Source: Numida meleagris (Eukaryota > Chordata > Aves > Galliformes > Numididae). From it: a stretch of DNA of 64,000 bases. Numbering within the stretch: position 1 is the first letter of the stretch; the number at the start of each line of letters is the position of its first letter. This document shows, in pieces, positions 1 to 11,275 of the stretch. The position numbers were made by a program, and so were the translations under genes. The stretch is taken from contig NC_034419.1 in assembly GCF_002078875.1 (NCBI RefSeq), positions 18,073,090 to 18,137,089 of the forward strand, written 5' to 3'. Under the pieces are notes generated by a model. It did no database searches and was not told where the DNA came from. It saw only the letters and a program-made list of their open reading frames with translations.

Positions 1-1654
1 GTTCTGTGATTCTAGAACAGAGCCTAGGAAAAGCTACTACAACCTTCTTAAGAATGGAATGACTGTCTTGAAAATGAAGGCAGAAGGGCTCTTCATTGCT
101 CTCGCTACCAAAGAGGCAAAAGCTGTTTAAGCTAAAGGTGTCTTTAGCCCAGAAGCACATGGATACAGCCTAGTAATAAAAATATTTAACCTGAAAATTA
201 GTGGGTTCTAAGCAATTAAAGCAAAACCAGCTTCCACTGGAAAAGCAGGAGCCGAAAACCTTGGTGCTTCTGGGTTGTCTGTGAGTGGGAGCATGCAACA
301 TCGTGAGGAAGGGCAGGGTGGGATAGGGATTGTTAATCCGGGAAAACCCTCCCAGTCTTGTTTTTTTATGAAAAACATGAGGTTGATTCACTATTTCTCA
401 GTCAGTGCAAAATGTTACAAAGTCTGGGGGGCTTTGGTGGAGGATACCTGCAGTGTGGAGGTTTGCTCAACTTTAAATGCCTCTGTGGGCTCCAGAGCAG
501 GGATGTTTATTTGCTCTTACTGGGTGCCTCTGAGGGAACGCGATAATTCCTCACCAAAAGTAAATTAAAAAAAAAAAAAAAGGTAATAAATTGAACAACC
601 TGCAGAAAATAATAAGCCAACTGAGAAGTGCTACCTTGTTTGCTCTGAGTATCCTCTTGGCATCAGCATGACGTTACTTATAATTAGATGCACATGTGTA
701 AATATGATGATTAGATATTCCCACATAAACATAATTATCGTAACTTCCTAAAAGTCTAAGAAGGCACTTTATAATCCTGTTGTTAAAAATAAATAAATAA
801 AAGCCCACAAACTGCATTCAACCTCTTGTGTGTGTAAATAGTGGAACATGAGGGCAGAATATATTTTCCAAAATACCTAATGGTAGTGGAGGTCAATTAC
901 AGTTATGACTCATTAGAGTATTAAACTAAGAATGTGCTTTTTAGTGTAATTACTGTTGCCTTAGAAAACTACAATGAACTTGTACTCAATTGAGTTCTTC
1001 ATGCATTTCTAGTGGGTTTGCATATTAGTCTTAGGCAAATATAATAGGGTTATATTGCATTAACCTCACTTATAAACTGCAACCACTTGCAGCGTGTCTG
1101 TTATTTCTTATGGCACAAATAACTTCTAAAGATGCCTTACAAAACGCAGAGTATTTTCTAATTAGACACATAGAAGATTACAGCTGCTTAATTTAGTGTT
1201 TGGAATTTTTTGCTGATTCTGAAGTTCCTAATGAATAAAATGTACAGTGTGTGATATCATGGTTTGGCAGATCCTCCTCCAAACTCTCTTTAAATGAAAA
1301 AGCTAACTAAGAAAGAGGGAAAATGTCACAATTCAGAAAGGCTGAAATGTCCATGACAGAGGTGGAGTTCCTGTAAAATGCATCGTATTCTTGATTGGAA
1401 GAGCTCTAAGGAATGTTTCTAGAGGATTGAGGTCTGCATGCAGGCTCAGAAGTGTCCCATTGGGAAATTTCTGGCCATAAAGATGAGACCTTGCAAAATG
1501 CTTGCTATTCAATCATTTCATGGGCTATGATGCATCTGTGTTCCCTGAGGGGAGCAGGGTGAAAATCATTTTCTGGGCTCTTGCTGAGGTTGGGGATGGA
1601 GCCCCGCATCAGCCAAGGGTTACAGGCTGTCACTGATGGTCCCTGTGCTTCCAG
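1..1654 (+). other. Intron (3' part) upstream of the Ig2 exon
   Basis: This is AT-rich DNA with no coding sequence that I can support. It holds a 15-A run at 567-581 and a short AAAT-type repeat near 783-803. The last 150 bp become GC-richer and end in the acceptor CTTCCAG. No interspersed repeat was recognised. Confidence 0.8.
567..581. repeat. A15 homopolymer
   Basis: Fifteen A residues lie in intron DNA. No target-site duplication or retroposed body was recognised upstream. Confidence 0.9.
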
Positions 1655-1858
1655 AGCTCACCTACGCCTGGATCTTCAATGAGTACCCATCGTTCGTGCA
1701 CCAGGACAACCGCCGCTTCGTCTCGCAGGAGACGGGGAACCTGTACATCGCCAAGGTGGAAGCTTCTGACGTGGGCAACTACACGTGCGTGGTGACGAAC
1801 ACGGTGACCAACAGCCGGGTCCTGGGCCCGCCGACCCCGCTCATCCTCAGGAACGATG
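1655..1858 (+). CDS. CNTN4: CNTN4 exon, C-terminal part of Ig2
   Basis: This 204-nt exon encodes about 68 residues starting (E)[13 protein letters not shown] and ending ILRNDG. It carries the core Trp region of Ig2 (YAWIFNEYP), the contactin signature [17 protein letters not shown], and the F-strand motif D-V-G-N-Y-T-C that supplies the second Ig2 cysteine; the partner cysteine is in the exon upstream. NYT is an N-glycosylation sequon. In contactins 3-6 the Ig2-Ig3 unit contacts the carbonic-anhydrase-like domain of PTPRG. The acceptor is CTTCCAG before 1655 and the donor is G|GTAGGA. The acceptor reads CCAGAG, so an AG two bases later is also possible; 1655 is chosen because it gives a phase-1 entry, as at the other inter-exon joins, and restores a Glu before LTYAW as I recall in the family. 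The exon is clearly GC-richer than the intron DNA around it. Confidence 0.95.
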
Positions 1859-4800
1859 GTAGGACTTGTTCAGGTTTCTTTGGCTGTCACCCAGAAATTA
1901 AGGAATAACCTAAAACGTTAGAATAAAGGGAGAGATTTTTCCCCTTCACAGAGCTTTGTGAGGCCTCTGCTTCAGCTCTTGGTTCAGCATCGTTAAAACT
2001 GCTGGGTTTTGTGACGCTGTGGACAAGGCTGCTATTTCCACTGTTGGAAGAACTTTCGTAAAATAGATTTTAGAGTTTGGATATACTGTAGTTTTGTTCA
2101 ATTTATGCAGCCGAAAAGCGTACAAAAGCACTTTGTTGTTTCGGTAACTGTTAGTTCAGGCTGTATTTCCCAGCAGAATCAATGCTATTTTTAGTAGTCT
2201 GTGGAATAATACTTAAAAAAAAAAAAAGAAAAGAAACCAAAAGAGGATTTCTAAATTTATACAGGCAATTGATTTGTATCGTAGTCATTTCTAAGGAGAT
2301 AAGAAAAATAAATTTGCATGTTAATTTGAAGCGTCTGTTGAAAGGCTAACATTTAGGACATTCATTCCAGAAATAGAAATGTATTTTTAGAAACTTCTTT
2401 TAGAAGAAGATCCGTTGTCACCTAGCGGTGTCTCACAACAGTTCCTCCTGTGTAGGACAGGGATGTGGTGCTGCCAGCTGCTGCTGTTCATCTGTGATAA
2501 CCGAGGTCCTGCGGCAGGGTGCCGGGCTGGGATGATGAGCAGTGCCCCTGTTGTGCTGGGCAGGGTGAGGTCTCTTCTGGGCCTCAATTCTGCTCTCCCT
2601 TACACCACACCTCTACAGATGCAGTGGTTTAAGTGGCAGCAGACGCAGACCTTGGAGTCCAGCCTGAGTCGTCATACCAGCTGCTCTGAGGAAAGCAGTT
2701 CCATCCCAGCTGAAACTAAGGCAGCGTGAAAGACAGGGAGGAGTATTTAAATTCATCTCATGTTAACATTTTCAGTACCGAACGAGAAATTTTTGTAGGT
2801 ATTAAATGAACAAGATTTTTTTGCAAGCCTTACCTAGCGGAAAGTGCTTCCATTTGTCAAAACCGAGCTCAGTGTCTGCTCTGCTTCTGAAGCAGAGGGT
2901 AATGCTATGATGATTGGTAGTCATCCTGATTGTCAAGTGCATCGCCAAGGGCTCTACCCCAGCGCATCGCTCCTCTGCACGCACTCAGCTTTATTTACAG
3001 AGACCAATTGCCTTCCCGAGGTAATTCGCAGGAATGTTCTCTGATTCCTTTGATGTGCACTCTGCTGTTTATTATAGATATGAAACTTTAATTGAACCTC
3101 TGAGGAGCTCCGGAATACATTCCTGAGTTAAACAGCAAAGGTGCTGTAATGTCTGTGGAGCCATGGATGACAGCAATCAAAAGTTGAACGTGCGTTTTAA
3201 AATAGGAGTGCATTAGTATTGGGCACAAACGTCATTTTAAAAATCTGCAAGGCTCAGTTTTTCATTCCACGTAGAGTAACCCTATAAAATCTGAATGGAA
3301 CACGTTGTCCTGCTTGAGAAGAGAAATCACATATGGTACTCGGGATGTGGGAGCGAGAGGAATGAGTGAAACACAAGGCACATGGTGCTGCCACTGGCAA
3401 ATGTGCCTTGTTTATCTTTTGTATTCCTGTCTGGCCTGTCCAGCAATATGTGTTATTTGCTTTACAACACCATGTCATTAAATCAGTACACTCAGAGGCT
3501 GGTTCATCAGCAGTTAGTGTTTCAGTTCCATTTAATTTCAGTTAGTGAATTTAACGGGGAAAATAAGCCTAATATGCCTTCCTGGATTAAAGTCACTGAC
3601 CCTCTCCCCCCATGTGGGTCCCTGTGGCAGCTCCAGGGGAGGATCCGAGGGGGTTGCAGCGCTGGGACCCTCAAGCTGGCCTGGGGCTGCTGCCCACCTC
3701 GAGCAAACCCTGCACAAAAGAGGCTGGCGTTACACATGTTGGAGTTCCTGCCTGACTGGCTTCGTATTGAAATACCTGCCATGAATTCTCAAAAAGACTT
3801 CACAAAAATCTCTGAAATTTCAGTTTTTCTCAAAAATCATAGTTGGGTGTTTGCTCTGTGGCCAAAGCTCCAGCTCCGGCCCAGCAGATGCTGCCCACCC
3901 TGGGCTGCTGTGCAGCATTCACCGGGCTGAGATCACTGCCTGAACCCCGAGGTTTTTCCACCTTTCTTCTTCAGTGCGTGGCAGTAATTTTCCTAGACTC
4001 AGCCACAAGTCAGTTAGGCTTTGTATGCTGAATACCTGCCATCTTAGTCATGGTTATTTTACTTACATGTGATCATCCTAGAAAAACAGCTTTTCAGCAT
4101 GTTTTAAAGCACGGCTTGCTTTACCATAGCAGGCTTCTGAAGCGCGGGCTGCAAAAGGGAAAGATGCAGGAGAACAGGATGAGTCCTGACCCGATGGGCA
4201 GACTGCATTCCCCCACTATGCCTTTATGCTTCCCTTTCACTTGTTCTCACTGGCGGGACTCTGGAGTTGCAGGTCTGATGTTGTCTGCAGAGCTGTTTAG
4301 ATCAGAGGTGCAGGAATCAGGCTCCCCTCCTGCTGTTGTGTGCACTGTTCATTACCCCCAGAAAGCTCTTCCTCCCTGGATAGACAAATACCCCAGAGGG
4401 CTCAAGGAAGGGCGGTGGAGCACACCATGCCAGGTCTCTGGTAGTCCAAGCTGTGTTCCCAACAACACGTGTGATCTCATGGGGGTAGATACAGTGGACA
4501 AAGTGCAGCAGGTACTGGGAAAAGAATGGGTTTTCACCTGTTCCTCTTAAAAATTCCCTCCCACAAATGCGTGGAATCACTCCCATTTAATAAACAGTTT
4601 CCTATAGCTGGATGGATATCTGACGGTGAGGATGCTTGGTGGATAAAAGCTTTCCGTGGGAAGGATAAGTACAATATCACAGAAGTGCAGCAGTCCCCAA
4701 AACTGCGTATTTATGGTTTGAAGTTCGTCCCCCCGAAAAGTGCTCGCGCCATCCCACACAAGGCTTTGGGAGTGGCCAGTTAAAGGTGTTTGGAAATGGC

Positions 4801-7800
4801 ACTGGTTTAAGACACCGTGTGGTGAGGAGAGCAGAGGTGTGGGCTGCTCAGCTGTGCACCCATCTCCTGGCCCTCCATCTGTCCTGGCTGTAGCTGGCTG
4901 CCTCCCACGGCACAGAAATGGCTCGCTGCACTATTTCCTTGCTGGGCAATATAATAAAGAGCCAAATGCATATGGCACCCAAATGCTGGGAGTGACCCCA
5001 AAGCCCGAAGGAGGGTGTCCACCAGGAGCACAGCTCTTGGTGCAGCTGAGGCAGAACGAGGACTTGGGAGTGCCGTGCCATTGCCTGGCACCTCTCTGCT
5101 GCAGTCCCAGTGCCGCAGCAGCCCTTCTGCAGTGCTCCACTTCTTCTCTTTAAAATGCACTTTGGGTTTTTACATCAAAATTAAAACAGTAATAGTGGAA
5201 AAGAGCTGCAATAGACCTGGAATAAAATTACCGTCAGCAGCAGCTGTATGGGCCAATTAAACTTTAACATTTCACAGGTGTTGTCAGGAAATGCATATCC
5301 TCAGACAAATGAGTTTGCTTCTGAATTCCTGGGACTTTCATCCAAAAGCGCGTTTTTAAGCCTTGAAACTGGGAGAAAAATATGAAATCCTCTGAACTGC
5401 AAACGCGTGCAGCATCTGATGTGTCATGACACTGAAAACACCCTCCAAGCTACAAACCCAGGCTCTATTTTAGTCTTTTATTTTCTCCCTTATTCTTTCC
5501 ACCTGCCGTGCTAAGTCAGATGTTAACTCGCCCAGGAACAGCAGGAAAAAATAAGGACTGTGTGTGTGTGAAAAGGAGCGTGGGTGTGGTATCGAGGTAT
5601 CTCCAGTGCACCAGTGTTTACCTTTAAGGCAGAGAAGGCAGAGCTTGCTGCATGCCAGGTGTCCATAGAGGGGTGGACGGGGCTGTGGTGGGAGCCTGGT
5701 GGTTTGTGCAGGTGCTGGTCTTGAGGTGGGCAGTGTTTGCAGTAACGCTGTTCAACTGCTGAGTTCCTCACTGTAAGAGAAGGGATGGGGTCTGCCCTAC
5801 AGCCCTGGCACCTTCTGCAGTTTGCCTCGGCTGTGTCCCCTCAGGGTCACAGCTTTCCAAGGTAAGGCAATTTGAACAACGAAGAAAGAGAAGGCAAAAA
5901 AAAAAAGCAGTTTTCTTTCCCTCCCCTTCCTCATTGCCTGATCTGTCAGGTGAATAATGTATTAATAATGCATTGTGCCTTAATTTCCTAAATAGCCCGT
6001 TAGTGTCGAATGATACTCTACAGCCTACTTTGCATAAGGGGGCCGAATTACTGCTTTAGGAGAGAAGAAGAAAGAATTGCTCTCATTGCTTTTGCTTTTT
6101 AGGGACTGGATTAAGCGTAGGCAAGCAGACTGCTCCTGTGAGCATCTCCCATGGTCTTTGTCCTTCCAGGTGCCTCCCACCCCTCAGCTCATTGTCAGTG
6201 GAGCCCCATGATGGGCTTGGGGTGCTGCCTTCTCCCTGAGACAGGGCACCAGGGAGCTCTTCTTGGAGAGGATGGTGGTTGGAGGTGGTTGGTTCCTCAA
6301 GGAGGTCCTCACCGAGCAGTGCAAGGCAGTGAGGAGCCTGGCTGCATCTGGCCAAGCTAGCACAGAATTGTGCATCTGTTGTGGGATGCCAACCCCAGCC
6401 TCCACGGTTCTTCCTCTGCCAGATTGGTGGCACTGCAGAACATGGAAATGCTCTTTGGGGAAAAGATCTCAGTAAATTTTAATACCAGCAAAGGAGCTGT
6501 GTTGTTTGCAAACATTCGCTCACGCAGCCCTGTCCGAGGGAACAGCTGGGCAATGGCTGCTCCTTGTCCTGCCTGGAGCTCTCCCAGCAATTATTTAGTT
6601 TGGAGTGCAGAGGAATTTAGGCAGCATTTGGTAAATCACAATCAGGAGAGCAGAGAAACTTTTCCTTTGCCTTCATAGCACTAGGCTCTCCCAGCCCTTC
6701 AGGCCCGCTCTGTTAATGTTCAGTGAGCTGATGGGGATTGTGCTCCGTAATTCCTTTTTGTGTAATCTGTAAATGCTGGAGCGCAGGCAGACTCGTGTGC
6801 TTCCTGCTCTGTGTGCTGGCCTGGGCACGTGTACAGGGACAGCATTCGTATCTTTAACAAATCTGTTTCATTTGGATGGCTGACTCTGTGCAGCAGCTGC
6901 TCTTTGTGCAACGTAGCAGCAGGACTTACGTGGAAGGAAAGGGTTGAAGAATGCTGATGTAACCTGGTAGTGAACCACAACATGGAATGAATGCACAGGT
7001 CAGCGAGTAAGGGGACACTCGATGTAGGCCTCAGAGCGAGCATTTTCAGCTTTAAACTGTTTTATATGTGAAAAAGAAGAGCCCAAAGGTACCTCGTGCT
7101 ACCTCTTCGCAACACAGGGAGAGAGGAGGCATTGCCACAACCACAGCCCATCACTGCCCTGCCATGCTTGGGCAACCTGGGGCTATCTCAGCCTGTCACC
7201 GCCCCGAGCAGCCATCAATTAGCTGATAATCACCCCTGGGGAAATTATATGTACCGGCTTGAAGGTGGTACAGTGACTAGAACCGTAGCGATCTGTCTTG
7301 AGTGTAATGGCCTTTTTATGTGCACAAATTTTCAAACGCAATTTCATGAAGAGGTTGCCACAATATGTGATTTACCGGGGCGGTAAAAATAAAGAAATTA
7401 CCCAAGGAGTATATGATCTCTGTGCTTCTGAACCCTTGAAGTTAATAGAAGCTTTGATTAGCTCCAGCGCCCTTAAAACTTTTCCTAATGGCTATTTGTT
7501 CCGCATTTCGTTTTCTAGAAGGTGGTGAAGCTCCCTTACTATTGCTTTCTTTATGTCACGAGTTACCTGCAAAAACCCCGAATATTCAAAAGCAAAAAGT
7601 AATGCAGCCATGAAGAAATGTTAATCTGTGGCAGATGGTGTGCAGCACTGGTTCAGATTTTCCTCTGGCAGTAAATGGGAAGAGAGCCCACACTGCACGG
7701 CTGTTAGAAACAGGCCGTGTTTAAAATGAATGGATTAATTGGGCAAGTAATGATGTAGAGAAGAGCTCTGCAGTAGCACAGGAACACTTGTGAATTTATT

Positions 7801-7843
7801 GGCAAACCTCAGCCCAGCCTGAGCCGCTCTTTTATGTTCACAG
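1859..7843 (+). other. Intron, 5,985 bp, Ig2 to Ig3
   Basis: This phase-1 intron lies between the Ig2 and Ig3 domains. Several open frames of 60-180 codons occur, but none shows a recognisable domain or bounded coding structure. AT-rich blocks at about 5930-6010 and 7200-7520 might be conserved noncoding DNA. No CR1 fragment was recognised. Confidence 0.8.
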
Positions 7844-7946
7844 GGGTGATGGGGGAGTACGAGCCGAAAATAGAAGTGCAGTTCCCAGAAACGGTTCCGT
7901 CTGCAAAAGGAACAGCGGTGAAACTGGAGTGCTTTGCCCTGGGAAA
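7844..7946 (+). CDS. CNTN4: CNTN4 exon, N-terminal half of Ig3
   Basis: This 103-nt exon (phase 1 in, phase 2 out) encodes (G)[15 protein letters not shown] followed by [18 protein letters not shown] and a split Asn codon. The first Ig3 cysteine sits in [11 protein letters not shown], a motif almost unchanged across contactins. The [11 protein letters not shown] stretch is the Ig2-Ig3 linker and first strand; in CNTN3-6 it forms part of the surface that binds PTPRG. The acceptor is TGTTCACAG and the donor is a consensus A|GTAAGT. The split Asn codon (AA|C) is completed by the first base of the next exon, which fixes both boundaries. Confidence 0.96.
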
Positions 7947-8489
7947 GTAAGTTGTGATCCTTCGCTGCTCCTTTGGCTGCAGCGTGCAGTGCAGTCTGCG
8001 GGGTCTGCTGATCCCTCGCTGTCCGCAGCACTCGTTACAGAGTGCTTGGGGTGCAGGGACTTTGCTCACCAAAAAGTGTAACGTGTTTTGTACAGATAGG
8101 CTTGTGCATCTTCAGTTCTGAGGGCTTATGCTAGACCGAAAGCCCGCCTATTTTTCCCAATGTAAATAGTAGCAGCGCTTCCAAAATGAAAATGTGGGAT
8201 TGATGAGAAAATGGATGTGTTGTCACAGCAGAAACCCAATTTCAGTTTTGTCAAAACAGCGTTTTTATAACAGTCAGTCTCCTGCTTTTAAGGTTATGTG
8301 AGCAGTACGCCACTGATCTACAAAGTGTATACATGCAGCCCATCATAAGATCACTCCAGATGCCAGGACTGACCGTGTCTTCATCATCCTCAAACATGAA
8401 GCAGTTTCAAGTTGGTCAGACGAGAGGTTAGCAGGACAAGACCCGTAGCTTTCACTGCAGATCTTATTTGCTTTATTTTTCTCATTTAG
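7947..8489 (+). other. Intron, 543 bp, inside Ig3
   Basis: This short phase-2 intron splits an Asn codon inside the Ig3 domain. It has a GTAAGT donor and a T-rich CATTTAG acceptor. No other feature was seen. Confidence 0.9.
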
Positions 8490-8674
8490 CCCCGTTCCTA
8501 CAATCAGCTGGAGGAGAGCAGATGGGAAACAGATCCCCAGAAAAGCCAGGAGACACAGATCGAATGGGCTTCTGGAGATCCCGAATTTTCAGCAAGAAGA
8601 TGCTGGGCTCTATGAGTGTGTCGCTGAAAATGTGAGAGGGAAAAACGTGGCACGAGGACAGCTGACATTTTATG
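8490..8674 (+). CDS. CNTN4: CNTN4 exon, C-terminal half of Ig3
   Basis: This 185-nt exon (phase 2 in, phase 1 out) encodes (N)[18 protein letters not shown], a basic stretch KARRHRSN, then [21 protein letters not shown] and [13 protein letters not shown]. The core Trp is in ISWRR and the second Ig3 cysteine in D-A-G-L-Y-E-C. The basic run between strands is typical of CNTN4; paralogs recalled here have other loop residues, which supports the gene call. The acceptor tract is T-rich ending CATTTAG, and the donor is G|GTAAGC. Only 543 bp of intron separates it from the other half of the domain, the second shortest intron in the window. Confidence 0.96.
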
Positions 8675-9390
8675 GTAAGCAGATTGCCTGCTTTTAGGGG
8701 ATTTTATTGTATCAGCTGCGATATGCAGTAAATATTTTGAGAGAAAGTCATTTTGTGGGGGGGGGCGGGTTTTTAAAATGACTAATTTATGAACAGCACA
8801 TCTTGAAAAGGGTGTAATTTGAACTAGAACCTGTCTGAATAGCACATGCTGATTGAGAATCAGAGCTGCTGGAAAACAAACCCGCGCTGCTGGGAGGACA
8901 TCGGCCTGGTAGCACACACAGAGAACTTGAGAAGGATTCATCTCCCTTGCCATGGTTGGGAGTGCTGAGCAGGGATTCGGGTGGAGCGTGGTGGTGCTTA
9001 CAGCTTGTAATTTATTGTGTGTGTCGCCCCGCACAAGGGGGAATCCCCAGCTTGTGTTAATAAATGTTAATTGTGTATTACCAGTTAAAGACTGCTTGCA
9101 GCAGGGGTCATCAAAGTGGTTGCCCAGCCTGGAAAGCGGGGCTTAACCATGTCAGCGCCTGCAGAATCAGGTCCACCTAAAGGCTTTCAACACCTGCTCC
9201 TATCAGACTTGGGAATTTTTTTAGTTGGAATATTTCCTAAAGATCTGTTTTGTTTTGAAATCTGGTATTTTTGAGCTTTCACATGAACATTTCTTCTTTT
9301 ACAATTGACTGAAACAAAATGAGACGTTTAAAAAGTGTTCAGTAGCAAGAAAAATCAAAATCTTTTGTGTTAAGTGAAGAACTGGGGGGT

Positions 9391-9533
9391 GATTCACGGA
9401 ATCGCAGGGGTTGGAAGGGACCTCAGGAGATCATCGAGTCCGACCCCCTGCTACAGCAGGTTCCTTACGATAGGTTGTGCTGGTAGGCATCCAGACGAGA
9501 TTGAATATCTCCGCAGAAGGAGATTCCGCCATC
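9391..9533 (-). repeat. CR1 LINE fragment (3' region)
   Basis: On the + strand this reads as the reverse complement of a CR1 3' end: GGTTGGAAGGGACCTC, then ATCATCGAGTCCGACCCCCT, then GAATATCTCCGCAGAAGGAG. The sequence stays close to the CR1 consensus, which suggests a moderately young copy. It is 5'-truncated, as nearly all CR1 copies are. It marks the genome as avian. Confidence 0.93.
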
Positions 9534-11220
9534 TCTCTTCTTGTTAAAGGATTTTATGATTTCTGGATTTGGTCGTGTTTCTCCCGATTTTTCCCGTGTG
9601 GACAGTAAAGGGTGTCTCATCATTTCTACAGTTTGACTTAACTCATGGCCAAGGCTGAAGTAAAACAGGCCTTCGGTAGATTCCTACCATAGCAAATGTT
9701 GGATTATCATCTAATTGATTTAGTGAGTAACCCAGTCTGGATCTCATTCCTGATGGACAGCAGACCATTCAAAAAAGCTGCTGCCATGACTTGTGTCAAT
9801 TTTCAGGCGTCTTTTCAGCACGGTTTCACGGGAAGAACAGTGTCATCCTCTCTCTGGTGTTTGTAATGTTGGGACCCATCTTTACATCTCCTTTTCATAG
9901 TGTAAGCAGAGGGGTTCCTTACTGAGGGGTGTCAGCCTGTGCTAATTTCTGCTTTTAACCATTATACACTAAAAAATCAGGCTTCTCTTCAGGATGGTGA
10001 GTTGCTAGTCTGTACATGCTCAGCTTTCAAGGACAGCCTGTATGTGGCAGCCATTTAGCATTGAAAAGGACTGGGTTTTTCTGTTTTCTATAGGCTAGGC
10101 TTTTGAGTTTCACGTGGCAGTGAAATTTTTTAAGGAAGGCAACTTGCTGTAAGCATTTCATATGAATAGTTGAGACTGAATGACAGCTATTTTCCTGTAA
10201 TCGCTTTTCTTTTTAATGCTGAGAAGTACTGTGTTGTCACTGAAACACAACAGCAGTGCTGGCAGAGCTGTAGGAGCTGGCTTGGTGGGGTAGGGGCTGC
10301 TGCTCGGGGATGTGGGACATGGGGCTTGGGCTTCTGCATGGTATTGCGCAGGGATACGCTCTGTCACAGCACGGCCCTGGAGATTAAAATCTAGCTCTAA
10401 CAGTGGCACTCTTTTAAACCCAGTTATCTGCCTGTGTGCATAGTATAAAAAAAAATAGAGAAGAAAAAGAAAATGAAATTCAAATTTGCCTGCTTGCTGC
10501 AGATAACCCGGCCCTGCCTGCGTTGTCAACTTCTTTCAGTGCTCCTGGAAGTTGTCAGGAAAGGTTGACTTCTGTTGTATTTCATTCTTGTATCAATGTT
10601 TATTTTTTCCTTTGTTAGCATATCAGTGACATGAAAGTTGTTTGACATCCTCGTTGTGGCAGGAAAGGTTAATTAAATGTGCAAGATCTGTTCTTCCTCC
10701 ATTTTCTCCGCTTTGAGCCCCTACGATAGTCTGTGCTTTATTGTTCTCCAGAAGTGTTTGTTCTGAATGCTCTGTGTCCTTCTTGATAGATAGACCTACA
10801 CTATAGAAAACATGTTAATGTTAATGCAATTACCATGACTTGTACCTGTTTTCTTGACTGTTCTATCTCTGAATGACATATCACTCAGGTTTTTTTTGCC
10901 ATAAGACTGTCTTGTTCTGTCTGCCACTCCTAACCTGATACCATGTGCCTGAAATTGGCTCCTGAGAATCAGCAAATTAAAGTGGAAAGCCACCATCTTC
11001 CATTTCCACCTGTACTTAGCTCCCACAAACACACTGCACCTGATGCTGGAGGAGGCTGTTGGGGACCAGCACCCACACAGGGAGGAAGGGGACCACTGGG
11101 GCTGGAAAGGTGCAGCACCACCAGGAAGGTGTTTCTGGCAGGGTTATGGCCAGAAACAAGCAGTTTGGCTTTGGTGTTTGTAATCAGATCTAAGCTGTCT
11201 TATACAGCCTGGAAGAGAGA

Positions 11221-11275
11221 GAAAATATCCAAGGTCTGGTGCGATACTTGGATCTGTATTGGAAAATATCCAAGG
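11221..11275. repeat. Direct repeat pair, 14 bp
   Basis: GAAAATATCCAAGG occurs at 11221-11234 and again at 11262-11275, each followed one base later by CTGG. Its function is unknown. Confidence 0.8.

Noticed and set aside
3382..3930. 182-codon + strand frame in the Ig2-Ig3 intron
   Set aside because: It has low-quality composition, no domain, and an overlapping open frame on the other strand.
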